DNA of 64,000 bases, from assembly GCA_044226485.1 (NCBI GenBank), contig JBGAGY010000009.1, positions 62,001 through 126,000 on the forward strand, in the 5' to 3' direction. The DNA comes from UBA6663 sp044226485 (GTDB taxonomy: Bacteria > Chloroflexota > Anaerolineae > Anaerolineales > UBA6663). Below are positions 18,518 through 26,285 of this stretch, in pieces. The translations under genes were made by a program, and so were the position numbers. Position 1 is the first letter of the stretch; each line of letters starts with the position of its first letter. The notes under the pieces are model-generated. The model was not told the DNA's origin. It saw only the letters and a program-made list of their open reading frames with translations, and made no database searches.

Positions 18518-20326
18518 TCAGGGTTCATTCGACCTCACCTCGGGCGCGCTCGACAGCGCGCCAACACGCACCAGCGGCAGACTGACGGTGAACACACTGC
18601 CCGACTGCTCGCGGCTGTCAACGGAAACGGAACCGCCCATCAAGCGCGTGAGCTCTGCCACGATGGCAAGGCCGAGGCCGTAGCCGGAGCGTTTGCCGGT
18701 CAACTCGTGCTCGGCCTGCCAGAACGGCTCGAAGATGTGGTTCTGAGCCTCGGGCGTGATGCCGACGCCAGTGTCGTGGACGGCCAGTCGAAGTCGTTCG
18801 CTCTCCCCGCCGGTCACGTCCACGGTGATGCCGATCTCGCCGGTCGTCGTGTACTTCAGGGCGTTGTTGAGGAGGTTGAGCGCGATCTGCTGCAGACGGG
18901 CGCCGTCGATCACGATGCGCTCGGGCACGGCTGGATCGATCTCCGAGCGAAAGGCCAGGCCCGCCGCGCGCGCCTGTTCAGCGATCTGGGTCGTCTGCGC
19001 GCCAAGCAGGACGCGCACGTCGACCGCCTGAGGATCGAGGCGGATTCGCCCGGCCTCGAGCCTGGCCTGATCGAGGAGGTCGTCCACGAGGCGGGCCAGA
19101 TAGTTGGCGCTGTGGATCACGCGTTGCGCCGCCGCCTGCCCGCGGTCGGTGAGGTCGCCATAGGCGCCGCTCTGCATCATCTCCGAATAGCCGATGATCG
19201 CGCCGAGCGGTGTGCGCAGCTCATGACTGACTTTCGCCAGGAGCTGGCTCTTCATGCGGCTGGCCTCGAGCGCCTCGTCGCGGGCCCGGGCCAACTCGCG
19301 CGCTGCCTGCAGGATCTGCGTGATCTCACGCAGCACGAGCAATTTGCCGCTGGCTCGCTCAGGCCCGTCGGAGAGCAGGGCGCGGCGCGCCTCGAACATG
19401 CGAGTCGCGCCCATGGGGATCTCGGCGACGGCCTCGCCGGGCGCCTCCGCAAACGCCAGCAACTCAGGCCAGTGCGGCAACGCCGCCGACAGGGGATCGG
19501 TGATGCGCACCTTGCGATCGAGCAGCGCGCGCGCCGACGGATTGGCTTCGACGAGCCGGCCCTGCGGGTCGACGACGATGACGGCTTCGAGCATCGTGGC
19601 CAGGGCCTTCATCCGCGCAACGGGCATCAAGTCGAGGAGTCGATAGCGATAGATATCCCAGGCAAGCGCCAGCGCGGAAAGCGAAAACGAGAACGGCGTG
19701 GGATCAAGCCCTGGGATGGGGATGAGGCCGACGAGGTAGGCGACGTTCGCAAACCATGGCAGCAGCGACGCCACAAGCAGCATGGCCGCCTGATCGCGAT
19801 AGAGATCGCTCGACCGGCTGACGTAACTGATCAGGAGAACCGTGCTCGTGATCAGGATCGTGTACGAATAGGCTGCCTGGATCCAGAACCATGGGCCATA
19901 CGTCACGCGCAGAAACGAAAGCTGCTCGGAAGATGCCAGCTCGATGGTTTTCCAATGCAGACCATGCCAGCGCGTGGTCATCACCATGATCAGGGTCAAC
20001 ACCGGCACGATCCACAACGCGATCATGCGGCCCCGTGTGATGATAGGAAGCCTGCCGCGCAACTCAAGCGCGTAAAGGAACCAAAGAACCGGGACTGAGA
20101 CGATGCCGACGTACTGGAGCTGCGCCCAAATGATCTTGTCGTCGAAGGTGGCGCCCGCCAGTTCTCCGGCGTAGGCCATCAGCCAGATGGCGAGAGCGAG
20201 GTTGAGCAGGCCAAACAGCAAGGCCCCCGGAGCGCCACGACGTCGCCAACCGTAAACGGCAATGCCGCCGTGGATGACGGCGGTCAACGTCAGCGATACG
20301 AGCAGGTAAGGAGCAGCGGATCCCAT
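18518..20326 (-). CDS. 7TM-sensor histidine kinase (paralogue 2)
   Basis: 602 residues with the same layout as the next gene: seven N-terminal helices (about 1-215), PAS (about 225-335; VVDPQGRLVEANPSARALLD), HisKA with KVSHELRTPLGAIIGYSEMM, and HATPase with NLLNNALKYT, DTGVGITP and YGLGLAI. The catalytic and phosphoryl residues are intact. The tandem pair arose by duplication and has diverged most in the sensor region, so the two probably sense different cues but may feed the same, unlinked response regulator. Confidence 0.9.
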   Translation of the reverse strand: MGSAAPYLLVSLTLTAVIHGGIAVYGWRRRGAPGALLFGLLNLALAIWLMAYAGELAGATFDDKIIWAQLQYVGIVSVPVLWFLYALELRGRLPIITRGRMIALWIVPVLTLIMVMTTRWHGLHWKTIELASSEQLSFLRVTYGPWFWIQAAYSYTILITSTVLLISYVSRSSDLYRDQAAMLLVASLLPWFANVAYLVGLIPIPGLDPTPFSFSLSALALAWDIYRYRLLDLMPVARMKALATMLEAVIVVDPQGRLVEANPSARALLDRKVRITDPLSAALPHWPELLAFAEAPGEAVAEIPMGATRMFEARRALLSDGPERASGKLLVLREITQILQAARELARARDEALEASRMKSQLLAKVSHELRTPLGAIIGYSEMMQSGAYGDLTDRGQAAAQRVIHSANYLARLVDDLLDQARLEAGRIRLDPQAVDVRVLLGAQTTQIAEQARAAGLAFRSEIDPAVPERIVIDGARLQQIALNLLNNALKYTTTGEIGITVDVTGGESERLRLAVHDTGVGITPEAQNHIFEPFWQAEHELTGKRSGYGLGLAIVAELTRLMGGSVSVDSREQSGSVFTVSLPLVRVGALSSAPEVRSNEP

Positions 20327-20480
20327 GAGCGCCTGTGGGCGAACGTTTTGTCATTATGCACGATTCGACTGAAATGGTGGGTGCGGGCTGGTTTCTTTAG
20401 GTCGCTTTTACGGCGCCGACCCGCAGGTGCCTTCTATCTGATCCTGACCTGAGAACTAGAGGGATTCTCTAAAATCGACC

Positions 20481-20508
20481 TTGCCAAATGCGACGAGGCG
20501 GTTACAAT
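20481..20508 (+). promoter_or_regulatory. promoter of the NYN gene
   Basis: TTGCCA (20481-20486) and TACAAT (20503-20508) are 16 nt apart. The start would fall near 20515, giving a leader of about 113 nt. The 301-bp gap 20327-20627 holds only this promoter and the leader. Confidence 0.7.
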
Positions 20509-20518
20509 GGTCCGTGCA

Positions 20519-20553
20519 GGGGTTAACCCCCATAATAGCGAGGGGTATCCCCT
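20519..20553 (+). promoter_or_regulatory. two palindromes in the NYN mRNA leader
   Basis: GGGGTTAACCCC (20519-20530) and AGGGGTATCCCCT (20541-20553) begin within 5 nt of the predicted transcription start. They could be operators or 5'-end stem-loops, and could be targets of the encoded RNA-binding protein (inference). Confidence 0.5.
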
Positions 20554-20627
20554 GTGAACATAAGGGAAGACCGCTGGGTATTGGTGTCCCCCCATATTCG
20601 ATGAATTGAGGTTGTAAGGAGAACAAC

Positions 20628-21677
20628 ATGTCAAGCGCTACTGTTCCCACCCGCGTGGGTGTCTTCGTCGACAGCGTCAACATCACACGAAACGGTGGAT
20701 ATGGCATGCAGTACGACGTGCTGCGCGAGTTCGCCTGTCGCGGCGAAGGCCTGCCCATGCGTTTGAACGCCTATGCCGCCTTCGATGCTGAACGAGCGGA
20801 GAGCGACAATCAGTATCGGATCAACCAGCGCAAGTTCTATGACGTCTTGAGGGAGCAGGGTTACAAAGTCATCCTCAAGCATGTCAAGTGGTATGTCGAT
20901 GAGCGCGGTGTGCGCATCGGCAAAGCCAACTCCGATCTGGATCTCGCCGTCGACGTCCTTTCACAGTCGCAGAACATGGATCGCATCCTGATCGCAACGG
21001 GCGATGGCGACTTCGTGCAGGTCGTGCGCGCTTTGCAGAGTCGAGGGTGTCGGGTCGAAGTCGTGGCCTTCGACAACGTGTCGACGGACCTGCGCCGCGA
21101 GGCCGATCTGTTCCTCTCGGGGTATCTCATCCCGGGCCTGCTGCCGCTCGAAGGCGATGGCAATGTGCGTTGGGGCGAGGCCGGCGGCAAAGCCCGCGGC
21201 ACCTGCTACTACTTCAACGCCGAGAAGGGCTTTGGGTTCGTGCGCTTCCTTAAGGAAATCGGCCCCAACCTGTGGGACGTCGATTCGCGCAAGCTGGGCT
21301 CACCCTTCGCCAGCGCGTTCTTCCACGTTTCGGAGCTTCCCCGCGGCGTGACCGCCGACGATCTGCCCAACCGCGACATGATCTTCGAGTTCGATCTATC
21401 GAAGTCGACGCGCCCACAGACCGGCGACAATTACACAGATCTTCTGGCCACGCATCTCGTGCGTGCCCAACGCGAGATCAGCACCGCGCGTCCCGAAAAA
21501 GACGCTGGCGAAGACGCGCAGCCGCAGGCCCGTCAAACCGAAGGTCGCGAGCGACAGCCTCGCTACAACGATCGCAATCCACGATCGGGCGAGAACGTCT
21601 CGCGCTACAGCGAAGGCGGCCGCGACAACACCGGTTACGTCAGCCGATACCTGGCAGACACCAACAACCGCGACTGA
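20628..21677 (+). CDS. NYN-domain nuclease-like protein fused to a cold-shock-like domain
   Basis: The first 180 residues form a NYN (LabA/DUF88) domain of the PIN-like fold, with acidic residues in VFVDSVNIT, the SDLDLAVDVL motif and ATGDGDFVQVVRAL. A beta-barrel segment follows (about 190-265: GTCYYFNAEKGFGFVRF ... FFHVSEL), with the RNP1-like GFGFVRF of cold-shock domains and an insertion. The last 75 residues are disordered and rich in Arg, Asn, Gly and Gln. A role in RNA cleavage or turnover is likely from the families; the target is unknown. AAGGAG precedes the ATG. Ends before a strong terminator. Confidence 0.8.
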   Translation: MSSATVPTRVGVFVDSVNITRNGGYGMQYDVLREFACRGEGLPMRLNAYAAFDAERAESDNQYRINQRKFYDVLREQGYKVILKHVKWYVDERGVRIGKANSDLDLAVDVLSQSQNMDRILIATGDGDFVQVVRALQSRGCRVEVVAFDNVSTDLRREADLFLSGYLIPGLLPLEGDGNVRWGEAGGKARGTCYYFNAEKGFGFVRFLKEIGPNLWDVDSRKLGSPFASAFFHVSELPRGVTADDLPNRDMIFEFDLSKSTRPQTGDNYTDLLATHLVRAQREISTARPEKDAGEDAQPQARQTEGRERQPRYNDRNPRSGENVSRYSEGGRDNTGYVSRYLADTNNRD

Positions 21678-21707
21678 CGTCACGGCACGTTTCAATCTCA
21701 GTCAACG

Positions 21708-21735
21708 AAGGGGCGCCCTTGGGCGCCCCTTTCTA
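21708..21735 (+). terminator. terminator of the NYN gene
   Basis: AAGGGGCGCCC (21708-21718) pairs with GGGCGCCCCTT (21721-21731) with a T-rich tail. Confidence 0.85.
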
Positions 21736-21941
21736 TTTCCAAACACCTCCCGAGCTCGGGCCAGGGAATTCGTGGACGACGCCGATGGATATGGCTGACG
21801 CAGGTCGACCCTCAGGATTGAACTGCATTCCAGCCGGTCAGCTTCTTCCGCAAAGCCGCGAAACCAGCGGCCAGGGTCCCTGACCGGTGATACGCTCACG
21901 CACACGATCTCGCCATCCGTCGTTTGTCTGGCGTTTTTGGT

Positions 21942-21947
21942 TACAAT
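21942..21947 (+). promoter_or_regulatory. -10 box of the PDZ lipoprotein gene, leaderless type
   Basis: TACAAT ends 6 nt before the ATG at 21954; no Shine-Dalgarno sequence. Confidence 0.6.
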
Positions 21948-21953
21948 CCATCC

Positions 21954-23216
21954 ATGCGACCCCAAAGCTACCTGCCGCTCAGCCTCTTGTTGACAGCGAC
22001 GTTGGCTTGCAGCACTGTCTCGTTGCCCGGGATCAGCCCGACGCCGACAGCGACTCTGCCTCCAGCGCCGCCGACCTCAAACCCGAGCGATCTGCACGCG
22101 CAGACTCTTGATGCTTTCGATCAGGCCATCCGCGCCGGGTATCTGCGCGAGGACTACGACGGGGTCGACCTGGATGCCAGGGTAGGCACCCTGCGCGCGC
22201 AGGTCGTGGCCGGTATGAACTCCGAGACCTTCGATCAATCGATGGCCGACCTCGCCGCTGCCTTCCCGAACAACAGCGTTCAATACATGAGCCGCTCTGA
22301 GCGGGTCGAGATGGAGGCCAACGCCACCACAAGCACGACGTACCAGGGCATCGGCGTCTACTTCGGCGTGCGTGGAGCCCCCGAGCCCAGGATCGTTGTG
22401 TTGGCCGTCATCCCGGGGTCGCCCGCGGAAGCCGCCGGATTGAAGGCCCACGACGCGATCCTGGCCATCGACGGCGAGCCGATCCCGGAAGGCTTCCTCA
22501 ACGATCAGGCCGCGAATCGGATCCGTGGCGAAGCCGGCAGTGACGTGACGCTCTCGGTGCGCACGCCGGGGTCCGAGCCTCGTGACGTGACCATCACGCG
22601 CGGCGAAATCACCAGCGGCGTGCCGCTCATCACCGACGTCCTTCCAGGCAACGTCTTCTACGCGCGTTTCCCGGTTGTCTTTGGCGCCAACGACCTCTCG
22701 GCGTTTGGCCAGGCCTATAGCGCGGCGGCCAGCGCCGGGCCGTTGCGCGGGATGGTGCTCGACCTGCGCATCGCCACAGGCGAGGCGGGCTGGCCGCTCG
22801 CCGAGTTGATCACGGTCTTTGGCAACGGCGACCTGGGTGAGGTGTACACGCGATCCGAGACTCAAACGATCGCGGTCACCGGCCAGGACATCTCTGGCAC
22901 GCAGACCATTCCGCTGATGGTGCTGGTCGGGCCCGACACGCGCCAGGAACCTGAACTGTTCGCGCAATTCTTGCAGGCCAACGGACGCGCCCAGGTCTTT
23001 GGTCTCCCGACGATCGGTGACACCGAAGGCTTTGCAGCGATCGCGCTGCCTGACGGATCGCGACTGTCTTACGTGGCGCAGTCGTATCGCGACTCGACAG
23101 GGGTCGACATCTCCACCACCGGTCTGACGCCCGCTCATCTCATGTCGCAGGATTGGGATAGCTACCCCGACACGGCTGACCCCGTGCTCGACGCGGCGAT
23201 GCAGGCCATTCCGTGA
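21954..23216 (+). CDS. S41/C-terminal-processing-peptidase-like PDZ lipoprotein, catalytic Ser lost
   Basis: 420 residues. Lipobox TLAC (Cys near 19) and a Pro/Thr linker are followed by a helical S41 N-domain, a PDZ domain (about 120-205; VIPGSPAEAAGLKAHDAILAIDG) and the S41 tail-specific-protease fold (GMVLDLRIATGEAGWPLAELI). Where active enzymes have a GSASASE-type motif after VLV, this protein reads GPDTRQEPE, so the nucleophilic Ser is missing and proteolysis is unlikely. It may be a binding or scaffold pseudo-protease. The leaderless -10 box supports ATG 21954 over the GTG at 21924. Confidence 0.72.
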   Translation: MRPQSYLPLSLLLTATLACSTVSLPGISPTPTATLPPAPPTSNPSDLHAQTLDAFDQAIRAGYLREDYDGVDLDARVGTLRAQVVAGMNSETFDQSMADLAAAFPNNSVQYMSRSERVEMEANATTSTTYQGIGVYFGVRGAPEPRIVVLAVIPGSPAEAAGLKAHDAILAIDGEPIPEGFLNDQAANRIRGEAGSDVTLSVRTPGSEPRDVTITRGEITSGVPLITDVLPGNVFYARFPVVFGANDLSAFGQAYSAAASAGPLRGMVLDLRIATGEAGWPLAELITVFGNGDLGEVYTRSETQTIAVTGQDISGTQTIPLMVLVGPDTRQEPELFAQFLQANGRAQVFGLPTIGDTEGFAAIALPDGSRLSYVAQSYRDSTGVDISTTGLTPAHLMSQDWDSYPDTADPVLDAAMQAIP

Positions 23217-23218
23217 GT

Positions 23219-23251
23219 GGGCGATCAGTGCTCGAAGAGCACCGATCGCCC
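23219..23251. terminator. hairpin between PDZ lipoprotein and phosphoesterase genes
   Basis: 15-bp stem with one mismatch (23219-23233 with 23237-23251) and a GAA loop; no T-tract. Confidence 0.5.
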
Positions 23252-23265
23252 GCCCGACCACAACC

Positions 23266-24282
23266 ATGCGTGTAGCCCTTCTGTCCGATATCCACGGCAA
23301 TCTCACGGCGCTCGAGGCCGTGCTGGCCGATGTGTCGTCGTTCGGCGTCGACAGCCTGTGGCTGTTGGGCGACTTCGTGGCCATGGGCGCCCACCCTGGC
23401 CAGGTCCTCGAGCGCGCCGCGGCCCTGCCAAACGCGCGCTTCGTGCGCGGCAACACCGATCGGTATGCGGCCACAGGCGCCCGGCCCGAGCTCGAGCCCG
23501 GCGACACAGTGCCTCGCCGCAATCTCCCTTTGTGGGAGAGCTTCGCCTGGACCCAAGGCTTCATGGCTGGTGCGAATGGACAGGCCTGGCTCGAGGCGCT
23601 GCCGCTTGACTTCACCGAAACGTTCCCAAACGGCCAGCGTGCTCTGTGTGTGCACGCCGCGCCCGGCACCGATGACGGTGTCGGCATGCGCCCGGGGATG
23701 AGCGACGACCAGATCACGCCGATGCTTTCGGGCGTCGAAGCGGACTGGATCTTCGTCGGCCACACGCATTGGCCGCAGCACCGGGTGCTGGCGGGCAAGC
23801 ATCTTGTGAACGTCGGCGCCGTCGGTCTGCCTTTCACGCCAGACGCATCGCCGGCCTACACCGTGCTCGAAGCGACCGAGCGTTCCGTGCGGATCGAGCA
23901 ACGGGTGGTGAGCTACGACCCGGCGCCCGAGCTCGCGGAACTCGAGCGACTCGCGCACCCGGCCCGCGAACTGATCTCGGGCTTGCTGACCGGTCGCGAA
24001 CGCTTCGCCTGGGCGCGTGTCGCCGACCAGGCTTACTGGCACATCGTGTTTCTGGAAGGCGGCCGGGTCGCGCTGACGAAGAAGCACTACGGACATTGGC
24101 GGCGACTCGCTGCCGACTTCGACGGCTACAAGACATCGGTCGGGCCGCTGCTGCCCGAGCACGTGATCGCTTACTTCCGCGCCGCCCACGGCGACGACGA
24201 GGCGGCCTGGCCGTTCAGCCAGGCCCAGCTGGCGGCATTCCTCGACTCGACTGAAACGGTTCGCCATCAGGAGAACGCATGA
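23266..24282 (+). CDS. calcineurin-like metallophosphoesterase
   Basis: 338 residues with the full metal-binding set: SDIHGN (Asp8, His10), LGDFV (Asp36), RGNTDR (Asn63), VHAAPG and FVGHTHWP, ending with NVGAVGLP. Closest to YfcE/MJ0936-type phosphodiesterases, with an extra C-terminal helical region of about 100 residues of unknown role. Its stop overlaps the start of the methyltransferase/MTHFR gene by 4 nt, so the two are translationally coupled, although no shared pathway is known. Confidence 0.85.
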   Translation: MRVALLSDIHGNLTALEAVLADVSSFGVDSLWLLGDFVAMGAHPGQVLERAAALPNARFVRGNTDRYAATGARPELEPGDTVPRRNLPLWESFAWTQGFMAGANGQAWLEALPLDFTETFPNGQRALCVHAAPGTDDGVGMRPGMSDDQITPMLSGVEADWIFVGHTHWPQHRVLAGKHLVNVGAVGLPFTPDASPAYTVLEATERSVRIEQRVVSYDPAPELAELERLAHPARELISGLLTGRERFAWARVADQAYWHIVFLEGGRVALTKKHYGHWRRLAADFDGYKTSVGPLLPEHVIAYFRAAHGDDEAAWPFSQAQLAAFLDSTETVRHQENA

Positions 24283-26177
24283 CACTGTCCTTCATGGATC
24301 GCCTCGCGCAAGGTCCGTTGCTGGCCGACGGCGCGATGGGCACGATGCTGCACAGCCGCGGCGTCGCGCTCGACACCGCCTTCGACGAGCTGGTCCTCAC
24401 GCAGCCGGCGGTCGTGGCCGACGTGCATCGTGCCTACATCGAGGCCGGGGCCGAGATGATCCTGGCGAACACGTTCGGCGCCAATCGCTACAAGCTCGGG
24501 CATCACGGCCTCGGCGAACGCGTGGTCGAGGTCAACGTCGCGGCGGTTCAATTGGCGCGGCGAGTGGTCGACGCGTCATACAAGGCCGTGTACGTCGCCG
24601 GCGACGTCGGCCCGCTCGGCGTGCGGCTGGCGCCGTACGGGCGCGTCTCGGAAGCCCAGGCCTTCGACGCCTTCCGCGAGCAGATCGCGGCGCTGATGGA
24701 GGCTGGCATCGACGCGCTCGTGTGCGAGACGATGAGCGACCTCTATGAGATCCGGGCCGCGATCCGCGCGGCGCGCGCGCTCGAGGCTGAGAGGGGCGGG
24801 GCGCCGTTGCCGATCCTGGCGACTCTGACCTTCACGCGCGACGATCGCACGCTGCTCGGCGACACGCCGGCGGCGGCGGCCGAAGCCCTGATCGCCGACG
24901 GCGCCGACGTGATCGGCGTCAACTGCTCGGGCGGCCCGGCCCAGATCTGGCGCGTGATCACGGCCATGCGGCAGGCGGCGCCCAACGCCCGCTTCGCCGT
25001 CAAGCCCAACGCCGGCTGGCCCGAGCAGATCGAAGGCCGGATCATGTATCCCGCCACGCCCGCGTATTTCGGCGATTATGCGGCGAGGTTCGCGGCGCTC
25101 GGCGTGCATGTGATGGGCGGTTGCTGCGGCACGACGCCGGCTCACATCGCCGCGATGCGGGCAGCGCTGGCCGATCCGGCGCGCATCGAAGCCGCCGCGG
25201 CGCTGGTGCCCGTGTGGCCGGCCACGGCCGAGTCGGCGCCGACCGAAGTCGCGCCCGATGAGCCGCCGAGCGCTCTCGCGCGCCGCCTGTCCGACCCAGA
25301 GGCCTTCGTCGTCACTGTCGAGATGGATCCGCCGCGCGGCGCCGACACTCACAAGATGCTGGCGGGCGCGCGCCTGTTGAACGCCGCGGGCGCTGACGCC
25401 ATCGACGTGGCCGATCAGCCGATGGCGCGCATGAGGATGAGCGCCTGGGCCGTCGCGCACGTCATCGAGCGCGAGGTCGGCATCGAGACCGTGCTGCACT
25501 TCCCGACGCGCGGGCGCAATCTGCTGCGCGTGCAGGGCGACCTGCTGGCCGCTCACGCCCTCGGGCTGCGCAACCTGTTTGCCACGCTCGGCGACCCCAC
25601 CGCCATCGGCGACTACCCGAACGCCAACGACGCCTACGATGTCGTGCCATCGGGCCTGATCAAGCTCGTCAAGCAGGGCTTCAACGTCGGCATCGACCAC
25701 GCCGGCGTCAAGATCGGCACACCGACGCGCTTCTTCGTCGGCTGCGCGCTCAACCTGTGCGCCCCCGACGTCGACAAAGAGATCAAGACCCTGCGCAAGA
25801 AACTCGAGGCCGGCGCAGATTTCGCTTTGACGCAGCCCATCTACGAGGTCGCTCCGGCGCGCGCCTTCCTGGCGCGCTACGCCGAACTGCACGGCCCGCT
25901 CGAACTGCCGATCATCGTCGGCATCCTGCCGCTCTACAACGCGCGGCACGCGGCCTTCCTCAACAACGAGGTGCCGGGCATCCGCATCCCACCGACAGCG
26001 CTGACGCGCATGGAACAGGCCGGCGAGTCCGGCGCTCGCGAGGGCGCCAGCCTGTCGCTCGAGTTGATCGCCGAATTGCGCGGCCTTGCCCCGATCCGCG
26101 GCACGTACCTCATGCCGCCGTTCGGGCGCTACGAAATGGCGGCGGAGATCCTGGAAGGCGTGAGGGCCCTGCGCTAA
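24279..26177 (+). CDS. bifunctional homocysteine S-methyltransferase / methylenetetrahydrofolate reductase
   Basis: 632 residues. The N-terminal methyltransferase barrel (about 1-300) starts LLADGAMGTML and has the zinc ligands Cys216 (GVNCSGG) and Cys282-Cys283 (GGCCG). The C-terminal part (about 335-632) is an FAD-dependent MTHFR (VEMDPPRGAD, LHFPTRGRNLLRVQGDLLAAHALGLRNL, GDPTAIGDY, ALTQPIYEV). Fusions like Bacillus YitJ make 5-methyl-THF and pass a methyl group to homocysteine without cobalamin domains. Coupled by ATGA overlap to the upstream phosphoesterase gene; the mRNA ends at a long inverted repeat. Confidence 0.93.
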   Translation: MTLSFMDRLAQGPLLADGAMGTMLHSRGVALDTAFDELVLTQPAVVADVHRAYIEAGAEMILANTFGANRYKLGHHGLGERVVEVNVAAVQLARRVVDASYKAVYVAGDVGPLGVRLAPYGRVSEAQAFDAFREQIAALMEAGIDALVCETMSDLYEIRAAIRAARALEAERGGAPLPILATLTFTRDDRTLLGDTPAAAAEALIADGADVIGVNCSGGPAQIWRVITAMRQAAPNARFAVKPNAGWPEQIEGRIMYPATPAYFGDYAARFAALGVHVMGGCCGTTPAHIAAMRAALADPARIEAAAALVPVWPATAESAPTEVAPDEPPSALARRLSDPEAFVVTVEMDPPRGADTHKMLAGARLLNAAGADAIDVADQPMARMRMSAWAVAHVIEREVGIETVLHFPTRGRNLLRVQGDLLAAHALGLRNLFATLGDPTAIGDYPNANDAYDVVPSGLIKLVKQGFNVGIDHAGVKIGTPTRFFVGCALNLCAPDVDKEIKTLRKKLEAGADFALTQPIYEVAPARAFLARYAELHGPLELPIIVGILPLYNARHAAFLNNEVPGIRIPPTALTRMEQAGESGAREGASLSLELIAELRGLAPIRGTYLMPPFGRYEMAAEILEGVRALR

Positions 26178-26277
26178 GACATCGGGAATGCGAACGACGG
26201 TGGAGAGAACAAGACATCGGGTGTGCGAACGACGGTCCTTGTGGACCGAGACTCGTCGTTCGCACACCCGATGTCTT
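26176..26277. repeat. inverted repeat with an extra direct copy after the methyltransferase gene
   Basis: A perfect 23-bp inverted repeat (26211-26233 with 26255-26277) is preceded by a direct copy of its left arm at 26176-26201 with two changes. The direct copy begins inside the TAA stop codon of the upstream gene. It also separates two convergent genes, so it may work as a terminator. Confidence 0.85.
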
Positions 26278-26285
26278 GAGACGAC

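Noticed and set aside
17471..20098. Long plus-strand open frame of 875 codons
   Set aside because: It is antisense to two well-conserved histidine kinases and its product is charged and of low complexity, typical of GC-rich shadow frames.
22077..23837. Minus-strand frame of 586 codons
   Set aside because: It is antisense to the PDZ lipoprotein and phosphoesterase genes; no domain recognised.
24576..26267. Long minus-strand frame of 563 codons
   Set aside because: It is antisense to the methyltransferase/MTHFR gene, whose motifs are intact.
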